From assembly GCF_005049105.1 (NCBI RefSeq), contig NZ_SUKA01000005.1, positions 35,843 to 99,842 on the forward strand: a stretch of 64,000 bases of DNA, written 5' to 3'. This document shows, piece after piece, positions 60,867-64,000 of this stretch. Positions within the stretch are counted from its first letter, which is position 1, and every line of letters begins with the position of its first letter. The DNA comes from Sphingobacterium alkalisoli. GTDB taxonomy: Bacteria > Bacteroidota > Bacteroidia > Sphingobacteriales > Sphingobacteriaceae. The notes beneath the pieces were generated by a model. That model saw only the letters and a program-made list of their open reading frames with translations. It did not search any database and was not told the DNA's origin. The position numbers and the translations under genes are program-made.

Positions 60867-61756
60867 GAAAGGTTAGATGTTGTAAGTGTACGAAGATGAT
60901 TTTGAAGTGCTTTGTGACTTTTTTTAAATGCTTTACGTTGTTTGTAATCAACCCATTTCTTTTTGAAAAGCTTACGCATCACCTTATCTGTATAGCGGAT
61001 AACAAAAACCTCGCTAAGCATGTTTAGCAAACGAGATGGATGAGTAGGGAAGGATCGTAGGGATATAGAAAACCCAGGTTCCAAATACCGATTGAAGTGC
61101 CAATATCCACTAGGCATAAACAGCGCATCACCATGTTCCATGAAAATCTCGTAACCTTGGGCATGCTTTAGCGCTGGAAACATTTCATAATCAGGATTTT
61201 CGTAGTCAATGTTGTATACCGTGTGTACCGATAGTGGAACTTTATATAAAAAAGGTGACTGATTGGGCGCAAAAAGTACTACACGCTTTTTACCCTCAAA
61301 CTGAAAATGTAAAAGATCGCCCAAGTCAATGTCGTAGTGCATCAGTACCCGCGCTTCACTGCCACCGAAAAACAGAGTGGGAATGCGTTTGAAGTATTTA
61401 AAACCAAGATCGGGATAGGTGAAATTTTTTAATAATTCAGGAAGATGATCCGTGATGATGTAAAAGAATATTCTCAAGTCGGAAGGTGTTGAACGGATGA
61501 GATTGAGATAATCCCTGAATTTCATCTTTACAACCGGTTCATCTGTAGCCTTATTGGGGTCAGCTGGTTTATTATCGTATAGACCCACTTCTTGATCACC
61601 TACTTTCTCATAGATATAATCTAGATTCCATTTGTCAAAATCCTCCCATTGCTTTGCCAGTCCTTTGATCAAGATTGGCCGCTGAGGTTTGTAATAGTTT
61701 TCTATAAAATCTTCTTTGGAAATCTGCGTTACAGTGTCGACACGGGATAAAATCAT
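60863..61756 (-). CDS. JmjC/cupin-8 family Fe(II)/2-oxoglutarate oxygenase-like protein
   Basis: A start at ATG 61756 gives 297 aa beginning MILSRVDTVTQISKEDFIEN; a start at 61876 adds 40 residues with no homology-like pattern. The cupin-8 core has YKPQRPILIKGLAKQWEDFD, the metal site HYDIDLGDLLHFQF (H-x-D) and the distal His in HGDALFMPSGYWHFNRYLE. Family members hydroxylate protein residues. It overlaps the YchJ-like gene by 4 bp, a hint of functional linkage. Confidence 0.88.
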   Translation of the reverse strand: MILSRVDTVTQISKEDFIENYYKPQRPILIKGLAKQWEDFDKWNLDYIYEKVGDQEVGLYDNKPADPNKATDEPVVKMKFRDYLNLIRSTPSDLRIFFYIITDHLPELLKNFTYPDLGFKYFKRIPTLFFGGSEARVLMHYDIDLGDLLHFQFEGKKRVVLFAPNQSPFLYKVPLSVHTVYNIDYENPDYEMFPALKHAQGYEIFMEHGDALFMPSGYWHFNRYLEPGFSISLRSFPTHPSRLLNMLSEVFVIRYTDKVMRKLFKKKWVDYKQRKAFKKSHKALQNHLRTLTTSNLS

Positions 61757-61876
61757 AACAATTAAAACCTTTTTTAAAGGTACTAAATTTTTAAATAAAG
61801 AAAGTGATATTACCACGGTTTTGTGACAAACTAAATAAGCTCTTTCAACGTTATTATAGTAAATTATATAAAGCAT

Positions 61877-62377
61877 ATGGCATCACTAAAAAATGAACTT
61901 GTAGGAACGTGGCGTTTACTATCGTATATCGAACTTCCGTTAGATGGTGGAGATTCTGGTTTTCCAATGGGAAAATCGCCTAAGGGCTTATTAATATATG
62001 CTCCGGACGGCCATATGTCAGTTCAGATCTCCGCTTCCCAAGAACAAAAATATATTTCTGGAGACCGCATGAATGCGACAGAAGTCGAGCTATCTGAAAG
62101 AATGAGAGGGTACATCGCTTTTAGCGGAAAATATACTGTCGACAATAAAGCGGCAAGTGTTTCATATTCTATCCAGACTTCTTTATTTCCAAATTGGGAA
62201 GGTGGAAAACAGCTAAGAAAAATTGATTTTGAAGGGGATATTTTATATCAAAAATCGTTTGATCCTATTCTGTCGGACGGACGGCTAGTACACTCTTATA
62301 TTACGTGGCAAAAGGTAGAGAAAGAAGCGGGGGAAGAAGTTTTGAAAGATGTAGAAGGCATATCAATTTCTGCGTAA
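61877..62377 (+). CDS. Lipocalin-like domain protein
   Basis: This 166-aa protein matches the Lipocalin_5 pattern: NELVGTWRLLSYIELPLDGG, SPKGLLIYAPDGHMSVQIS, RGYIAFSGKYTVDNKAASVS and LRKIDFEGDILYQKS. It is cytoplasmic, with no signal peptide. Ligand unknown. Divergent from the JmjC-like gene and ends at the shared terminator with lysS. Confidence 0.85.
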   Translation: MASLKNELVGTWRLLSYIELPLDGGDSGFPMGKSPKGLLIYAPDGHMSVQISASQEQKYISGDRMNATEVELSERMRGYIAFSGKYTVDNKAASVSYSIQTSLFPNWEGGKQLRKIDFEGDILYQKSFDPILSDGRLVHSYITWQKVEKEAGEEVLKDVEGISISA

Positions 62378-62380
62378 AAT

Positions 62381-62444
62381 AACTAGCTGTATAAAACGAA
62401 AGGTCTGGAAAATTTTCCAGACCTTTCGTTTTATACAGCTAGTT
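62381..62444. terminator. 64-bp perfect palindrome, bidirectional terminator
   Basis: Bases 62381-62412 are the exact reverse complement of 62413-62444 (core GAAAGGTCTGGAAAATTTTC). It overlaps the lysS stop codon and ends both convergent genes. Confidence 0.85.
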
Positions 62445-64000
62445 AAACCAATTTACTACATCATCTTTGGTCGGCATTTGGATATCTAACTTCATCTTTT
62501 TGCGCATTCCTCCTAGATCGTTAAATACTTTATTTGGGTTTGCCTCCTTAAGTGCTTCGATGGTTGTGAAGCCCATTTTCTGAAGAACCTGAATCCACTG
62601 CGAGGGGATTCCCTGCTTGATGTAATCCTCATCGGAGGCAGCTTTAATGGTCTTTTCAGGGCGCATTTGCGGGAAGAATAATACTTCTTGTATAGATGGA
62701 GTATTTGTCAAGAACATAATCAATCTATCCATGCCGATTCCTAAGCCGGAGGTTGGTGGCATACCATATTCAAGCGCGCGTAAGAAATCCTGGTCGATAA
62801 ACATGGCCTCGTCATCTCCTTTTTCGGACAGGCGTAATTGATCTTCAAAACGCTCACGTTGATCTATAGGATCATTTAATTCGGAGTATGCATTTGCAAT
62901 TTCTTTACCACATACCATCAATTCAAATCGTTCCGTAAGTGCTGGGTTATCGCGGTGTTTTTTAGTAAGGGGCGACATTTCGATGGGGTAATCTGTGATG
63001 AAGGTTGGTTGAATGAAGTTCCCTTCACATTTCTCTCCAAAAATTTCATCAATTAATTTTCCTTTACCCATTGTTTCATTTACGGCTATTCCCATTTCAA
63101 TAGCTGCAGTTCGTAATTCTGCTTCCGATTTGCCGGTGATATCAAAACCTGTGAAATGCTTGATGGCATCAGTCATCGAAATGCGTTTGAAAGGTGCTTT
63201 AAAGTCGATCTCTTTATCCCCAAATGTTGCTTTTGTTGTGCCATTTACGGCAGTTGCACAATGCTCCAAAAGACGCTCAGTGAAATTCATCATCCAATTG
63301 TAGTCCTTATAAGCTACATAAATTTCCATGACCGTAAACTCAGGGTTGTGTGTACGATCCATGCCCTCATTTCTGAAGTTTTTGGAAAATTCGTATACAC
63401 CATCAAATCCCCCGACGATAAGCCGTTTCAGATATAATTCGTTCGCAATGCGAAGGTATAAAGGGATATCCAATGCATTGTGATGCGTAATGAATGGTCT
63501 GGCGGTAGCACCTCCGGGGATAGCTTGAAGTACCGGCGTTTCTACCTCCATATAGCCCGCTTCATTGAAGAAATTACGCATTGCGCTGAATAGCTTCGTG
63601 CGTTTTACAAAGATATCTTTGTTGTGCGAATTAACAATTAAATCCACATAACGCATCCTGTAACGTAGCTCAGGGTCTGTAAACGCGTCGAAAGTTTTGC
63701 CATCGGCTTCCTTTACAATGGGTAGTGGACGTAAAGATTTGGTTAGAATAGTAATCTGTTGCGCATGAACTGAAATCTCACCCGTCTGTGTGGTAAAAAC
63801 ATATCCCTCAATACCCACAATATCCCCGATATCCAATAGCTTTTTGAAAACAGTATTATAGAAAGTTTTATCTTCATCGGGACATATATCGTCGCGTTTT
63901 ATATAAGACTGAATCCGTCCGGTAGAGTCTTGGATTTCAATAAAAGAAGCACTTCCCATAATGCGGCGGCTCATAATGCGACCGGCAATCCGTATGCTCT
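62439..64000 (-). CDS. lysS: Lysine--tRNA ligase (3' part, 5' end outside window)
   Basis: The frame is open to the window edge (520 codons seen). It starts inside the anticodon-binding OB domain (GSASFIEIQDSTGRIQSYIK). Class II catalytic motifs follow: motif 1 (RTKLFSAMRNFFNEAGYMEV), motif 2 (FRNEGMDRTHNPEFTVMEIY) and motif 3 (GLGIGMDRLIMFL). A C-terminal extension of about 60 aa ends DVVNWFN. It charges tRNA-Lys. Missing about 50-60 N-terminal residues. Confidence 0.96.
   Translation of the reverse strand, partial: SIRIAGRIMSRRIMGSASFIEIQDSTGRIQSYIKRDDICPDEDKTFYNTVFKKLLDIGDIVGIEGYVFTTQTGEISVHAQQITILTKSLRPLPIVKEADGKTFDAFTDPELRYRMRYVDLIVNSHNKDIFVKRTKLFSAMRNFFNEAGYMEVETPVLQAIPGGATARPFITHHNALDIPLYLRIANELYLKRLIVGGFDGVYEFSKNFRNEGMDRTHNPEFTVMEIYVAYKDYNWMMNFTERLLEHCATAVNGTTKATFGDKEIDFKAPFKRISMTDAIKHFTGFDITGKSEAELRTAAIEMGIAVNETMGKGKLIDEIFGEKCEGNFIQPTFITDYPIEMSPLTKKHRDNPALTERFELMVCGKEIANAYSELNDPIDQRERFEDQLRLSEKGDDEAMFIDQDFLRALEYGMPPTSGLGIGMDRLIMFLTNTPSIQEVLFFPQMRPEKTIKAASDEDYIKQGIPSQWIQVLQKMGFTTIEALKEANPNKVFNDLGGMRKKMKLDIQMPTKDDVVNWFN

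Overview
The window comes from a low-GC member of the Bacteroidota, most likely Sphingobacteriaceae (Sphingobacterium-like). The evidence is SusC/SusD and FecI/FecR genes, promoters of the TTG / TAnnTTTG type, Bacteroidota-style mobilisation genes, and the housekeeping proteins on the right (S6-S18-L9, aconitase, PurF-like amidotransferase, LysS). Everything rests on reading the sequence; no database search was run.

Positions about 270 to 38,840 are one integrated genomic island in the 3' end of a tRNA-Lys(TTT) gene. The two ends share GTGA, and joining them recreates an attP with inverted GTCCCAT / ATGGGAC arms. The right end carries a serine recombinase, a 54-aa protein and a divergent XRE regulator. 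Next to these are a relaxase, a MobC-like protein and a primase-like protein. No conjugation channel genes are present, so this looks like a mobilisable rather than self-transmissible element. The attP lies inside the recombinase gene, so integration swaps the last ~20 codons of the recombinase for antisense tRNA-Lys sequence. The same end also supplies a new terminator to the tRNA.

Island cargo, left to right: (i) a non-coding left end with two copies of a ~170-nt structured repeat; (ii) a transport/signalling locus FecI-FecR-SusC-SusD-TlpA; (iii) a candidate RiPP locus with a small secreted Cys peptide, a MauE-like membrane protein, a Thr-rich 51-aa candidate precursor, a LytS/LytR-type two-component system and a full-length LanB-type dehydratase, but no visible LanC or transporter; (iv) a ~16-kb Rhs polymorphic-toxin locus with two large exported YD-repeat proteins. 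The Rhs tip is a C39/papain-like peptidase. Downstream lie orphan tips (phospholipase A2-like, possible GIY-YIG nuclease, broken amidase mosaic), each followed by a candidate immunity gene. A 588-bp near-identical repeat links the main tip and one orphan tip.

From 38,839 to 64,000 the sequence is chromosomal. It holds tRNA-Lys, an SPFH protein with a small RHH partner, the rpsF-rpsR-rplI operon, a candidate small RNA, a DNA-repair block (LigD, Ku, radical SAM protein and DUF4130 partner), tRNA-Ser(GCT), a 7TM-HD phosphodiesterase, rpe, aconitase, DinB, GNAT, a WYL regulator, a Rieske protein, an Amt transporter, a PurF-like protein, YchJ, a JmjC-like cupin, a lipocalin-like protein and the 3' part of lysS. 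Both tRNA genes are followed by partial tandem copies of their own 3' tail plus terminator, broken at the same T-loop position.
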